A DNA stretch of 64,000 nucleotides from Brasilonema sp. CT11 (GCF_017982655.1 NZ_JABXYX010000005.1:48913-112912), one strand, 5' to 3'; shown: positions 53,989-63,093, counted from the stretch's first letter. The notes: generated by a model from the sequence alone, not told the origin. Made by a program: numbers and translations.

Positions 53989-54546
53989 GTGAAACTTTTA
54001 TCACTCAAGAATCAACCATATAACTATCCCAAGAAGATATGACATTGTAGTGTTATTGATATGGAGTTTTTGTGTAAATTTTTGCCTTTTTTAGGTTAAC
54101 GAGGTAACAGATTAGATTACTTTCGTCAACTATTTTATAAATAGAAAAAACCCCGCTGGAGCTTGAGGAACGCAACGGGGTTAGATTCTGTTATGTGTGT
54201 TGAGGAGGAGGAATAGGAATTGGGAAGATCCCAAATGTGTAAGTTATATCAAACTCAGATTAGGTTTTATTGGTCGAGCTACTTAATTTTTCTCAAAGAA
54301 TCAATAATCTAAGTATTTCATATGGTTATGTCAGTCTCATGTTCTTGACGTGGAGTTTTTGTGTCGATTTTTGCAGGTTTGACATCTCAAATTCCAAAAT
54401 TATCATTACAGCCAAAAGTTGCAAGCTGACAGTATTTTTTCATTCATAATTAACAATTAGATCTTCTAAGCATTGTATTTGCCAGTATTTTATGTGTTTA
54501 AATTGTAACGGCTTTAACTTTTATAAGTGAGATTGAATATCAAATT
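53989..54546. other. Intergenic region containing a candidate small RNA
   Basis: No protein gene seen. Contains the sRNA candidate (about 54143-54236, minus). The rest is AT-rich without clear structure. Confidence 0.5.
54143..54236 (-). ncRNA. Candidate small RNA with anti-Shine-Dalgarno core (Yfr1-like architecture)
   Basis: On the minus strand: a TATAAC box (54245-54250), a 6-bp hairpin TTGGGA TCT TCCCAA (54220-54234), an unpaired C/U-rich CCTCCTCCTCAACACACA core (54201-54213 on the plus strand reads TGAGGAGGAGGAA), then a terminator with AACCCCG/CGGGGTT arms (54149-54182) and a T-run. Yfr1 of cyanobacteria has the same plan: 5' hairpin, unpaired CUCCUCACAC-type motif, terminator. The core here has an extra A, so identity is tentative. 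Confidence 0.45.
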
Positions 54547-55302
54547 TCAAGCCATCACAGCCATCAATTCTTCTGACATATCAAAATTAGCGGTAACATT
54601 TTGTACATCATCTAAGCTTTCTAAACTATCAATTAACTTCAGAAGTGAGCGTGCCTGATTTGGAGCAGTCACTTCTACATTGTTGGCAGAAATCCAGCGT
54701 AGTTCGGCATCAGTCACCTCAAAACCCTTTTGTTTGAGAGTTTGACTCAGGTTCTCTAAATTTACTACTTCGGTAAATACTTCAGCAATTTGCTCTTCAG
54801 TCATTTCATAAAACTCAGCACTTCCTTCAAGAGATGCTTCTAAAAGCTGTTCTTCATCGACGATTCTCTCTACAGTACAAACGCCTTTTTGGGAAAACAT
54901 CCAGCTGACACAACCTGTTTCACCGAGGTTACCACCATTTTTACTAAAAGCAACACGTAAGTCTGCAGCAGTACGATTACGATTATCTGTCAAGGCTTCA
55001 ATGAGGATAGCAACTCCTCCAGGACCGTAACCTTCGTAACGGATTGCTTCTAAACTAAAGGAATCACCTGAGAGTGTACCTCCACCCTTGGCGATCGCTC
55101 TTTCTATGTTCTCATTCGGAAGACCCGCCGCTTTTGCTTTTTCTATTGCCGTACGCAGTTGAAAATTTCCCGCTGGATCTGGAACCCCACTTCTCGCCGC
55201 CACAATAATAGCACGCGACCATTGGGTAAAAGTCTTACCCTTTTTTGCATCCACAACTGCTTTTTGGCGTTTAATATTTGCCCACTTACTGTGTCCTGCC
55301 AT
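54547..55302 (-). CDS. YebC/PmpR family regulatory protein
   Basis: 251 residues. The full YebC layout is visible: [73 protein letters not shown] and the GCVSWMF strand. YebC proteins act as DNA-binding regulators; some recent work on the family concerns relief of ribosome stalling at proline runs. Length and N terminus are standard, so the start is secure. No partner gene is in the same transcript. Confidence 0.95.
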   Translation of the reverse strand: MAGHSKWANIKRQKAVVDAKKGKTFTQWSRAIIVAARSGVPDPAGNFQLRTAIEKAKAAGLPNENIERAIAKGGGTLSGDSFSLEAIRYEGYGPGGVAILIEALTDNRNRTAADLRVAFSKNGGNLGETGCVSWMFSQKGVCTVERIVDEEQLLEASLEGSAEFYEMTEEQIAEVFTEVVNLENLSQTLKQKGFEVTDAELRWISANNVEVTAPNQARSLLKLIDSLESLDDVQNVTANFDMSEELMAVMA

Positions 55303-55432
55303 ATTCGGAACTTAACAATACTATCTACTCACCAGATACGATATAGCTAGATTCTAGCTTTTACATGCTTTAGTTCCGTTTTCCTTTGTCTGAGATTTCA
55401 AAATTTATCCCCACCTAGTACCGCAAGGCGGA

Positions 55433-55460
55433 ATTCAAAATTCAAAATTCAAAATTCAAA
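55433..55460 (+). repeat. Tandem heptamer ATTCAAA x4
   Basis: Four perfect 7-bp units. Confidence 0.9.
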
Positions 55461-55616
55461 CAGGTATACAGCGTAAGCGTTTCATTGATCCCGAATGGGT
55501 GGTTTATTTATGCCGTGGTGTACTAGTGGTTTGCCAACCCAAAAATGCGCTTGCGAGGACTGGGGAAAGGGAAAAGGTTTAAGGCAAAGGGATTAAAAAA
55601 CCTTCCGCTGTTGCCT

Positions 55617-55651
55617 GTTAAGCGTTAAGCGTTAAGCGTTAAGCGTTAAGC
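55617..55651 (+). repeat. Tandem heptamer GTTAAGC x5
   Basis: Five perfect 7-bp units. The same heptamer occurs inside repeat family Z (37.8 and 51.4 kb) and in the insert in the IS630 relic. Confidence 0.9.
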
Positions 55652-55667
55652 GTTGCCTGTTGCCTAT

Positions 55668-56324
55668 TCACAAAGGAAAAGCTGCCTCTTGTGTCTCAGG
55701 CGTTAACACAGTCGTCTGTGCATGTTGGCGAAGTAACTCTGCTGCGGTGTTTGCATCGCCCTGCACGAATGCGTTAATGATTTCCTGATGTTCCTTTACA
55801 AAACACAGCGGATCAATTTTATTTTGGCTCAATTCTAAATTAATGCGAGTCCAAGCTTCAAAATTTAATGAATCCCACGTGTGCAATAAGACACTATTAC
55901 CTGATGTCTCAACAATAAGTCGATGAAACACTGCATTTTGCCGTGCCAGTACCTTCAAGTCCTTTGCTAAAGCTGCATCTCGAAATATCACTTGCACAGT
56001 TTGAAGTGGTTGGGGGTTGTTGTGAAACTTAGGCGCTGATAACCGTGCTGCCAATGCTTCGAGTTCTCCTCGAACTTGATAAGACTCCTGCATCTCATGT
56101 AAACTCACCTCCCGCACTCGCGTTCCTCGGTAGGGTTGACTATCCACCAGCCGCATCGCTTCTAGTTCGCGCAGTGCTTCCCGAACTGGTGCTTGACTTG
56201 TCTCCATATCTTTAGCAATCTGTAATTCTACCAATCGCTTACCAGGTTCATAAGTGCCGTTAAGGATGCGCTCTATGAGTACCTGCTTGACGCGATCGCT
56301 CATGCATTCACGCTTCATTTTCAT
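55668..56324 (-). CDS. GntR-family transcriptional regulator (FadR/FCD subfamily)
   Basis: 218 residues. N-terminal winged helix (ERILNGTYEPGKRLVELQIA, TSQAPVREALRELEAMRLV) and an FCD ligand-binding domain (ESYQVRGELEALAARLSA, NAVFHRLIVETSGNSVLLHT, KEHQEIINAFVQGDA) whose His/Asp pattern suggests metal and carboxylate-ligand binding. It is divergent from an MFS transporter gene, with paired GATTATCGAT operators between, so it probably represses that transporter until an organic acid binds. Alternative in-frame starts at 56318 and 56303 are possible. Confidence 0.9.
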   Translation of the reverse strand: MKMKRECMSDRVKQVLIERILNGTYEPGKRLVELQIAKDMETSQAPVREALRELEAMRLVDSQPYRGTRVREVSLHEMQESYQVRGELEALAARLSAPKFHNNPQPLQTVQVIFRDAALAKDLKVLARQNAVFHRLIVETSGNSVLLHTWDSLNFEAWTRINLELSQNKIDPLCFVKEHQEIINAFVQGDANTAAELLRQHAQTTVLTPETQEAAFPL

Positions 56325-56369
56325 TTTCCAACTTTTTTCTCTTCTCTTCTCTACTTGACTTTGATTATA

Positions 56370-56412
56370 GATTATCGATAAAATTTAGTAAAATTAGCGA
56401 TTATCGATAATC
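56370..56412. promoter_or_regulatory. Probable GntR operator pair
   Basis: A perfect 14-bp palindrome GATTATCGATAATC at 56399-56412 and an imperfect copy GATTATCGATAAAA starting at 56370, 29 bp apart, between the divergent regulator and transporter genes. Autoregulation is expected for this family. Confidence 0.65.
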
Positions 56413-56508
56413 TATAAGAAAAAAAGCACCACGATATGTACAGAAGATGACCAAAACAAAGGATTTCGAGGTTTCGGGGTACAGGGAGGGGGGACGTTAA
56501 CTCTTCGT

Positions 56509-56561
56509 CCCCTACACCGTTCGGCTGAGCGCTCACCTTGGCGTTGCCCTTACACCCCTAA
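56509..56561 (-). repeat. Dispersed repeat, family Y, copy 2
   Basis: Inverted relative to copy 1: CCCTACACCGTTCGGCTGAG, GCGCTCAC, GGCGTTGCCCTTACACCCC. It lies between the operator and the MFS start, inside the probable mRNA leader. Confidence 0.75.
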
Positions 56562-56586
56562 TTTAAATCTACAAATTTATACGTAA

Positions 56587-57822
56587 ATGGAGTTATCTCC
56601 TGTGAAAAGTGTTAACCAGTCTTCCCAGAGTGCATCTACTCATAGAACTAACCAAAACCCTTTAGGGCGTGGTTTAGTCTTGATAATGGCAGTAACCTGT
56701 GGAACTGTCGTCGCTAACTTATATTACAACCAACCTCTGTTGGTGGTGATTGCCGAAAGCTTTCAAGCTCATAGCCATGCGACTGGGTGGATTCCCATGT
56801 TCACTCAGATTGGTTATGCTATAGGGCTTTTCCTCCTTGTTCCACTGGGCGACTTGATGGAGAGACGGAGGTTGATTTTGATGATGCTGGTGTTTACATC
56901 TGTAGCGTTGGGAGCAGCAGCAGTCTCATTCAACCTTGCTTGGTTGCTAGTGGCGAGTTTGGCGATCGGCATAACCAGTGTTTCGGCTCAGTTGATAATT
57001 CCTTTAGCAGCACAACTGGCAAAACCAGAGCAGAGAGGAAGAATTGTTGGTACGGTGATGAGTGGGGTGTTGATCGGAATTCTTTTGGCTAGGACAGTCA
57101 GCGGCTTTGTGGGGGCAAGTTTGGGCTGGCGGGCGATGTATTGGCTGGCGAGTGGATTGATGATTGTTCTGGCTGTTGTTCTATCACGAATGCTGCCAAA
57201 AAGTCAACCGTCGCTGCGAGTTTCTTATCCTCAATTGGTTGGATCTTTATTCAAGTTGATACAACAGCAGCCTATTTTACGTGAAGCATCTCTTGCAGGG
57301 GCGATGTCCTTTGGAGCTTTCAGTGCTTTTTGGAGTACTCTTGTTTTCTTTTTGGCACAGCCACCTTATCACTACGGTAGTGAAGTGACGGGGTTGTTTG
57401 GGTTGGTTGGTGTGGTAGGAGCAGCGGCTGCTCCTGTTGCAGGTAAGATAGCAGATAAAAGGAATCCCAAGATAACTGTGGCGTTCGGTCTTTCGATTAC
57501 AACCTTGTCATTTCTCATTTTGTGGGTGTTTGGTTACCACATTGTGGGGCTAATTGTTGGGGTTATTCTTCTGGACTTGGGTGCACAAAGCACACATATT
57601 TCCAACCAGACAAGAATTTTCAGTTTACCTTTAGAATTTCACAGCCGTTTGAATGCGCTTTATATGACCTTTTCCTTTACGGGAGGGGCGTTGGGTTCGT
57701 TCCTTGGTGCATATGCTTGGAGTCGTTGGCAATGGCATGGGGTTTGTGCGATCGCACTGCTGATGCTAGGAGTGGCTTTTGTTACGTTTATTGAGCGGCG
57801 GCGTCAACAACTAGGGGTGTAA
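56587..57822 (+). CDS. MFS transporter
   Basis: 411 residues, about 12 membrane spans. The inter-helix 2-3 motif reads VPLGDLMERRRL (GDxxxRR), a major facilitator hallmark, and ANLYYNQPLLVVIAESF near the start is typical of a subfamily of bacterial aromatic or drug-like exporters/importers. The regulator upstream belongs to the FCD class, which usually senses organic acids, so the transporter may handle a similar compound. The substrate is not decided. The last codons run into a partial family Y repeat (GGGTGTAAGGG). Confidence 0.9.
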   Translation: MELSPVKSVNQSSQSASTHRTNQNPLGRGLVLIMAVTCGTVVANLYYNQPLLVVIAESFQAHSHATGWIPMFTQIGYAIGLFLLVPLGDLMERRRLILMMLVFTSVALGAAAVSFNLAWLLVASLAIGITSVSAQLIIPLAAQLAKPEQRGRIVGTVMSGVLIGILLARTVSGFVGASLGWRAMYWLASGLMIVLAVVLSRMLPKSQPSLRVSYPQLVGSLFKLIQQQPILREASLAGAMSFGAFSAFWSTLVFFLAQPPYHYGSEVTGLFGLVGVVGAAAAPVAGKIADKRNPKITVAFGLSITTLSFLILWVFGYHIVGLIVGVILLDLGAQSTHISNQTRIFSLPLEFHSRLNALYMTFSFTGGALGSFLGAYAWSRWQWHGVCAIALLMLGVAFVTFIERRRQQLGV

Positions 57823-58178
57823 GGGTGTAAGGGGAGGCAGTGCTCAGCTTACCACTTCACCCATAATATTCCCCTTGTCATCTTATATATTACTTTGTCC
57901 GACATTATCAGTAATCTTCTAGCGGGAAGGGAGTAATTTACGGACTTAACTAGGAGTATCTTTATCAACCGTTTTCTTTGGGCGACGTTCATCTGTCTGA
58001 GTAACCGCATGTATGACTTATTACTAATGACCGAAACCTATATAGCTTAGAATTTACACCTGCTTGACGTTGGGAGTCCGTACGGTTTCGCACATTAAAC
58101 TCCGAAGAGCTAGACTTTTCTCAGAAGACGCATGAATCCATAAAAAACTGGTTTTGTGCTGACCGCTGTTGACTACCG
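57823..58178. other. Intergenic region, nothing recognised
   Basis: 356 bp. The left edge carries a partial family Y repeat (GGGTGTAAGGGTGTAAGGGG). No gene, hairpin or tRNA was seen in the rest. Confidence 0.5.
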
Positions 58179-58901
58179 CTAGCTCAATTTACTTAACAAT
58201 CGAGCGTACTCATTTTTGGTGATGGAATAACATTCACAAGATACATCGAGCAAGTGTTCCCGATTGAGGATGGTAATATGTCCACGCCTGTAGGTAATGA
58301 TTCCGGCTCGGCTAAGGATGCCAGCAGCCACTGTGACACCTGAGCGGCGACAGCCCAGCATCTCGGCAATAAATTCTTGAGTTAGCACGAATTTATCAGA
58401 TTGCATACGGTCAGAGACTATCAACAGCCAACGGGCAAGTCGTTCTTCTATCGTATGCACGCGGTTGCAGACTGCTGTTTGTGTGACTTGGGTGAACAGT
58501 GCTTGAGTATAACGCAACAGCAAACTTTGAAGTTCCGATGCCCGGTTGAACTCCGCTATGAGTGGCAAAGCCTTCATCCTCATACCACCGTCGGCAACCT
58601 GCACTAATGCAGTTGTGGTTGTCGTGTTGCCGCCCCAAATTACAGGAAGACCCACCATGCCATCATTGCTCACTATACCTACTTCAACGGTCGATCCGTC
58701 TTCAAGGTTAGAGACTAAAGAAATTATTGCCTGATGGGGAAAATAGACATGTTTTATCGGTTCGCCTACTTCGTAGAGGATTTGCTTATTTTTAAATTCG
58801 ACTCGCTCTAGGTGGGGAACTAGGCGTTGATACTCAGCCGCTGAAAGTGCGGCAAGTATTTGATTTTCTATTGGTGGATGAGGTGAGTTTGATACAAACA
58901 T
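58179..58901 (-). CDS. Crp/Fnr-family transcriptional regulator
   Basis: 240 residues. Cyclic-nucleotide-binding-like beta-roll (about 20-140: VEFKNKQILYEVGEPIKHVY, STVEVGIVSNDGMVGLPVIW) and a C-terminal HTH_Crp winged helix (VHTIEERLARWLLIVSDRMQ, FVLTQEFIAEMLGCRRSGVT). The roll lacks the canonical cAMP-contact GE...RS pattern and may sense another ligand. The subfamily is widespread in cyanobacteria and Proteobacteria with unknown targets. A striking inverted-repeat cluster lies upstream (59064-59110). Confidence 0.9.
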   Translation of the reverse strand: MFVSNSPHPPIENQILAALSAAEYQRLVPHLERVEFKNKQILYEVGEPIKHVYFPHQAIISLVSNLEDGSTVEVGIVSNDGMVGLPVIWGGNTTTTTALVQVADGGMRMKALPLIAEFNRASELQSLLLRYTQALFTQVTQTAVCNRVHTIEERLARWLLIVSDRMQSDKFVLTQEFIAEMLGCRRSGVTVAAGILSRAGIITYRRGHITILNREHLLDVSCECYSITKNEYARLLSKLS

Positions 58902-59063
58902 TGAGATTTCCCAAACGCAGTTGTGCTTTGAAAAGCAACTAATGGCAGCTTGAGAGTTGTCTAAAACTAGTCTCAGTATGTCAAAAGGTGGCTTTTGTTT
59001 ATCAACAGGGTGTTCAAAAATAGTGATACTAATTTGGAAATGTCAGAGTTAACTATTTTACGT

Positions 59064-59110
59064 AGTATAAAAGTCAATCAATTGACTTTTATACTGTCAA
59101 TTGATTGACA
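59064..59110. promoter_or_regulatory. Overlapping alternative hairpins upstream of the Crp/Fnr gene
   Basis: AGTATAAAAGTCAA TCAA TTGACTTTTATACT (59064-59095), perfect 14-bp arms. Overlapping it, GTCAATCAATTGAC (59073-59086) pairs with GTCAATTGATTGAC starting at 59096. The two foldings exclude each other. Located between gntK's end and the regulator's start, it could be an operator or an RNA switch. Confidence 0.55.
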
Positions 59111-59171
59111 TTAACTGGAATTCTTATGTCTTGCCGTTATCTCAGCTTACTTGCCCATGACTCCCCTGCCA

Positions 59172-59666
59172 TCAACTCACGTAAATCCCCAAACTCACTC
59201 TAATGTTCTGCACAATTACCTCTAGTGGCTCAGAAATATCCACCGTAACCGCACCAGATGGCTCCTCAAGAGCATCAAACTGACTTTTAAGAAGTTTTTC
59301 ACCCATAAAGTGACCGTGACGCTCTTGTAGGCGCTTTTGAATCAACTCAAATGATCCTTTAAGATAAACCACGATTACGCGTTTCTCATCCAAAACCAAA
59401 ACCTGGCGATAACTCGCTTTCAGTGCAGAACACGCCAGCACCATATTTTTATTCTCTTGCAACCACTGTTGTATTGCCTGTTGCAACGCCAGTAGCCAAG
59501 GCACCCTATCTAAATCATTTAGGGGAATGCCATACCGCATTTTCTCAATATTTTCTGACGAGTGGAAGGCATCAGCATCGCTAAATTCCCAGTGTAAAGA
59601 GTCTGCCAACAGTTGCCCAATGCTGGACTTACCAGAACCAGAGACACCCATTACGAGAATTATCAT
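59172..59666 (-). CDS. Gluconokinase
   Basis: 164 residues. P-loop small-molecule kinase: MIILVMGVSGSGKSSIGQLL (Walker A GVSGSGKSS), DADAFHSSENIEKMRYGIPL with the gluconate-kinase substrate loop, LNDLDRVPWL, then VLACSALKASYRQVL and RLQERHGHFMGEKLLKSQFD. These match gluconokinase (GntK) rather than shikimate kinase. It phosphorylates gluconate to 6-phosphogluconate for the pentose-phosphate pathway. No gluconate transporter is adjacent; leuC lies upstream, 107 bp away. Confidence 0.92.
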   Translation of the reverse strand: MIILVMGVSGSGKSSIGQLLADSLHWEFSDADAFHSSENIEKMRYGIPLNDLDRVPWLLALQQAIQQWLQENKNMVLACSALKASYRQVLVLDEKRVIVVYLKGSFELIQKRLQERHGHFMGEKLLKSQFDALEEPSGAVTVDISEPLEVIVQNIRVSLGIYVS

Positions 59667-59773
59667 ATTTTTTATTGCAGACTAAGGAAATCAGGGAGAA
59701 AAGGAGGGAAAAGTTAATGTGAAATCACTCTTTTCCCTGACTCCCACACTCTTTCACTTGTCTGCTTGTCCTC

Positions 59774-61093
59774 TTACAAAAACTCACGCGGATCTGTCAC
59801 ATACCCAGTGATTGCGGAAGCTGCAGCGGTGAAGGGAGAAGCAAGATAAATTCCAGCTTCTTTATGCCCCATTCGTCCGGGGAAGTTGCGGTTCGTGGTG
59901 GAAACGCAAATTTCTGGCTCATTCATCCGCCCAAAGGTGTCTTTGGGACCACCTAAGCAAGCAGCACAGGAAGGTGCAGCGGGTTCAATGCAACCAGCTT
60001 CTAAGAAAATTTCCGAGAGGGTTTGCTCTTGGTACTTGATTTTAAACAAATCTTCGTAAACTTTTTGGGTAGCAGGGACTATGTAGGTGGGAACCTTCAC
60101 CTTATGACCTTTTAGAACTTGTGCTGCATGGAAAAAGTCCTCTGTTTTTCCACCCGTGCAGGAACCGATATAAGCTCGGTTAATCTTGACATCGCTGCAC
60201 TCTCGTGCTGTAGCACGGTTATCAGGGGAGTGAGGTTGGGCAACAACTGGTTCCAGTTTGGAAACATCGTAGTGATGCTCACTGTAGAACTTGGCATCTG
60301 AGTCTGTGTATACTGCCTCAAAAGGTTTGTTGGTACGAGAGCGCACATACTCAAACGTGGTTTCATCAGGAGCAATGGTACCATTTTTGCCACCAGCTTC
60401 AATGACCATGTTGCACAGAGTCATCCGTTCTTCCATCGTCATTCGTTCGACGGCTTCACCTGTAAATTCCATCGTCCGATAGGTTGCGCCAGAGACGCTG
60501 ATATCCCCAATAATTTGTAAAATCAGGTCTTTTGCCAACAAGTAAGGAGGCATTTCACCATCCAACACAAAACGCATGGTGGCGGGAACTTTGATCAACA
60601 GCTTGCCAGTCCCCATAATAAAACCAGCGTCTGTGTTACCGATACCAGTCGCAAATTGACCGAAAGCACCAGCGTTACAGGTGTGGGAGTCAGTACCAAA
60701 TAAGACTTCGCCTGGGCGGGTGTGACCTTCTTGGGCTAGGGCGACGTGGCAAACACCTTTGTAATCTGGGTTGGCTTTAAAGTTGCTCAGGTCAGTAATA
60801 TCGTAAAAATATTTGATACTTTGCTCTTTTGCAAAATCACGTAAAATATCAACGTTGCGGTTAGCGCGTGCATCAGCCGTGAAAATATAATGGTCGGGAA
60901 TTAACACGATTTTTTCAGAATCCCAGACTTTGGCGTCAGCACCAAACTCGCGTTTGAAAACGCCAATGGTTCCAGGTCCACAAACGTCATGTGTCATCAA
61001 AACATCAACATTAACCCAGATATTTTCCCCCGGTTCGACTACCGAACGACCGGAAGCTTTCGCCAAAATTTTTTCTACAAGGGTCATGCCCAT
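59774..61093 (-). CDS. leuC: 3-isopropylmalate dehydratase large subunit
   Basis: 439 residues from ATG 61093 (MGMTLVEKILAKASG); an in-frame TTG at 61156 would add 21 residues unlike the family. Iron-sulfur isomerase of leucine biosynthesis, the aconitase-like large subunit. 4Fe-4S ligands are in GSCTGGKTEDF and PSCAACLGGP. DSHTCNAGAFGQFATGIGNT and the GRMGHKEAGIYLASP stretch are standard. The short archaeal-type MGMTL start is usual in cyanobacteria. The small subunit (leuD) is not in the window. Homoaconitase-like alternatives cannot be excluded by sequence alone. Confidence 0.93.
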   Translation of the reverse strand: MGMTLVEKILAKASGRSVVEPGENIWVNVDVLMTHDVCGPGTIGVFKREFGADAKVWDSEKIVLIPDHYIFTADARANRNVDILRDFAKEQSIKYFYDITDLSNFKANPDYKGVCHVALAQEGHTRPGEVLFGTDSHTCNAGAFGQFATGIGNTDAGFIMGTGKLLIKVPATMRFVLDGEMPPYLLAKDLILQIIGDISVSGATYRTMEFTGEAVERMTMEERMTLCNMVIEAGGKNGTIAPDETTFEYVRSRTNKPFEAVYTDSDAKFYSEHHYDVSKLEPVVAQPHSPDNRATARECSDVKINRAYIGSCTGGKTEDFFHAAQVLKGHKVKVPTYIVPATQKVYEDLFKIKYQEQTLSEIFLEAGCIEPAAPSCAACLGGPKDTFGRMNEPEICVSTTNRNFPGRMGHKEAGIYLASPFTAAASAITGYVTDPREFL

Positions 61094-61263
61094 AGCGATC
61101 GCGTTCTTTTTGTGCAAGGGTACAAATTCTATGCTACATGGCTGACCGTCTGTCAATCAAATTTTGACACGTAAATGTCCGAATATATCCTGCAATAGCC
61201 AAATGCAGAAATTCTTTGCTAACCTCTAACGTACAACAACAATCGAGTCCGAGAGATTAACTT

Positions 61264-62595
61264 GTGGATGTTATATTAGAGCGCTCGCACCAACTCAAAC
61301 AAGACCTCACTGATTTTGTCTATGACGCTGAAGGCGAACTTGCACAAGCATTGGAAAGCTATGCTGCGCTCAAGTCACGTCGTGGAAGCGGTGATAATTT
61401 TCAACAAGAACTGATTATTGACTCATTTCTTACAGAAGGGCAAGTTGGTGACTCCTCACCATTAGATTTGTTTCTCCAAAGCGATCAAGAGTTGTCTGAG
61501 CTTGACCGTGAACTGATTCAAAGTTGGCATCGCACTTTTAGTGGCTTATTTGCTATTACAAAAATCTTACCTGATGGCTTTGAATTAAGGAACTGGTTGA
61601 CAGACAAATACTACACTGTCAAGCCAAACACCTCCCAGAAACTAAACGAAATGTCTCGGTTGAAAGAAGGAGAAATTTTACTGACTCGCATTTCTCCTGT
61701 GACTGACAGTTACTGGACTTTATTCAGTTCCTACACACAGATGGGTAAACTGGGGAAACCAAAACTAGCAGTAGCTATTGGTAATTTTAAAGATAATTAC
61801 AAAGACAATCTTTATGGTGATGCTCCAGACTTGCTAGAAGAAGCTTGGCAATCTGTAGGAATCTATCATCAGCAGTTTATAGAGTTTTTTGGTACTGATG
61901 AAGTCACACTTCCAGGATACCAACTCAACAAAAAGATTGGTGAATTCCAAGAAATTTTAACGAAGAAACGCTTGGAAGAAGCAGGAATTGATCCTTCAAA
62001 ATCATTAGGAGATGTCGCACAAGAAGCTGGTTTAGGAGAAGAAGAAATCAAAGCAGTTGCAGAAGAATTTGGTGCTGACTCCCAAACAGTTTCACAAATG
62101 TTTGAGAAGAAAAACAGCAGTAGTAAAATGGTGATGCCAAAAGTCGATTTACCTGCTGATCTGAAAAAAGCAGAACAGGTGACAGCTATGTCTCATCCCC
62201 GATGGGGACAGATGTTTCTGCCAACGTACTCTAAAATCAAAACAATATTAGAAGCAGATGATTGGCAAAGTGTAGAAGGTGCTGATAAACTGATTCGTTT
62301 TTATCTAGAAGATAAAAGTATTAATGCTTTCATTTGGCATCGCTTAGCCCAACAGTATCCAACGCAGTTAGAAAAAGTACTACAAACGTTTCTTAAACGA
62401 CCAAATTTTCAACTTTCAAATGACTTGGATACACTCTTGCAAGAATACAACAAACCCATAGAGCCAGAGTTACCAGAAATTGCCAGCGTACCAATACACC
62501 TGCATAATTTATTCCAAGAAGCTTTGATGGAAGTTAGTAAATCTAAGCCCAAAGGGAAGAGTCAAAAACAAACAACTAAAGGCTTTGGGAAGTGA
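61264..62595 (+). CDS. Conserved cyanobacterial protein of unknown function
   Basis: 443 residues from GTG 61264. Mainly helical and soluble: SHQLKQDLTDFVYDAEGELA at the start, LIQSWHRTFSGLFAITKILP, ISPVTDSYWTLFSSYTQMGK, and a later helix-turn section (AQEAGLGEEEIKAVAEEFGA). No enzyme motif is visible. The C terminus is basic (KPKGKSQKQTTKGFGK). The last 34 bases are part of a 127-bp sequence repeated exactly at 63874-64000. The function is unknown. Confidence 0.75.
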   Translation: MDVILERSHQLKQDLTDFVYDAEGELAQALESYAALKSRRGSGDNFQQELIIDSFLTEGQVGDSSPLDLFLQSDQELSELDRELIQSWHRTFSGLFAITKILPDGFELRNWLTDKYYTVKPNTSQKLNEMSRLKEGEILLTRISPVTDSYWTLFSSYTQMGKLGKPKLAVAIGNFKDNYKDNLYGDAPDLLEEAWQSVGIYHQQFIEFFGTDEVTLPGYQLNKKIGEFQEILTKKRLEEAGIDPSKSLGDVAQEAGLGEEEIKAVAEEFGADSQTVSQMFEKKNSSSKMVMPKVDLPADLKKAEQVTAMSHPRWGQMFLPTYSKIKTILEADDWQSVEGADKLIRFYLEDKSINAFIWHRLAQQYPTQLEKVLQTFLKRPNFQLSNDLDTLLQEYNKPIEPELPEIASVPIHLHNLFQEALMEVSKSKPKGKSQKQTTKGFGK

Positions 62596-62688
62596 GAGTT
62601 TCAACTCGTTCCAGCAGAAAACAGCTGCAACCCTTACGAAGATGTTTGAAAAGTGATGGCTGAGGTATCCAAAATTTTAGATCCTCCT
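62562..62688 (+). repeat. 127-bp exact direct repeat, copy 1
   Basis: Begins TCAAAAACAAACAACTAAAG and ends AGATCCTCCT, spanning the 3' end of the 443-residue gene and its downstream flank. Identical to 63874-64000. The base before each copy differs (G against T). Confidence 0.97.
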
Positions 62689-62866
62689 AAATTCTCCTTA
62701 AAAAGGAGGACTTTCCTACTCCCCTACTCCCCTAATTTTTAACACCCTTTCAACCAATTTGTTGCATAGCAAACACAGGTGGAAAGGGTGATTTAGCTCA
62801 AATCAACGACGCCTTCTTCCTCGTGGAGGGGTGGAAGGTGTCAAATGATTAAGTTAGTTGAAGAAT

Positions 62867-62980
62867 TTAAGCAATATCCTCGCGTTCCATGTATACAAAC
62901 AGAAACCCAAAAACTATAGCTGGAATAACCCAACCAATGACTGGAACAAGGATGGAAGAGATATATGAAGCTGAGTACAT
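62867..62980 (-). CDS. psaI: Photosystem I subunit VIII (PsaI)
   Basis: 37 residues, too short for usual gene finders: MYSASYISSILVPVIGWVIP, then AIVFGFLFVYMERED and IA. One membrane span with the conserved VPVIGWV and the C-terminal ERED motif of PsaI, which stabilises the trimerisation domain around PsaL. AGGA sits seven bases before the ATG. In many cyanobacteria psaI is next to psaL. Here no psaL follows on the minus strand before the convergent gene at 62595. Confidence 0.92.
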   Translation of the reverse strand: MYSASYISSILVPVIGWVIPAIVFGFLFVYMEREDIA

Positions 62981-63093
62981 AAAATATTCCTATCAAATCA
63001 AACGACAATTCAAAATGAGCTTACTGCAAATCTTGCATGATTTTTCAAATTCTAAAGATTTTTAACACAGCAGCTTGCAATAAAGTTGATTGT

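Larger units (their letters stand above)
55303..55667. other. Intergenic region with two heptamer arrays
   Basis: No gene. ATTCAAA x4 at 55433-55460 and GTTAAGC x5 at 55617-55651; both are separate tandem heptamer families, a hallmark of heterocystous genomes. Confidence 0.7.
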
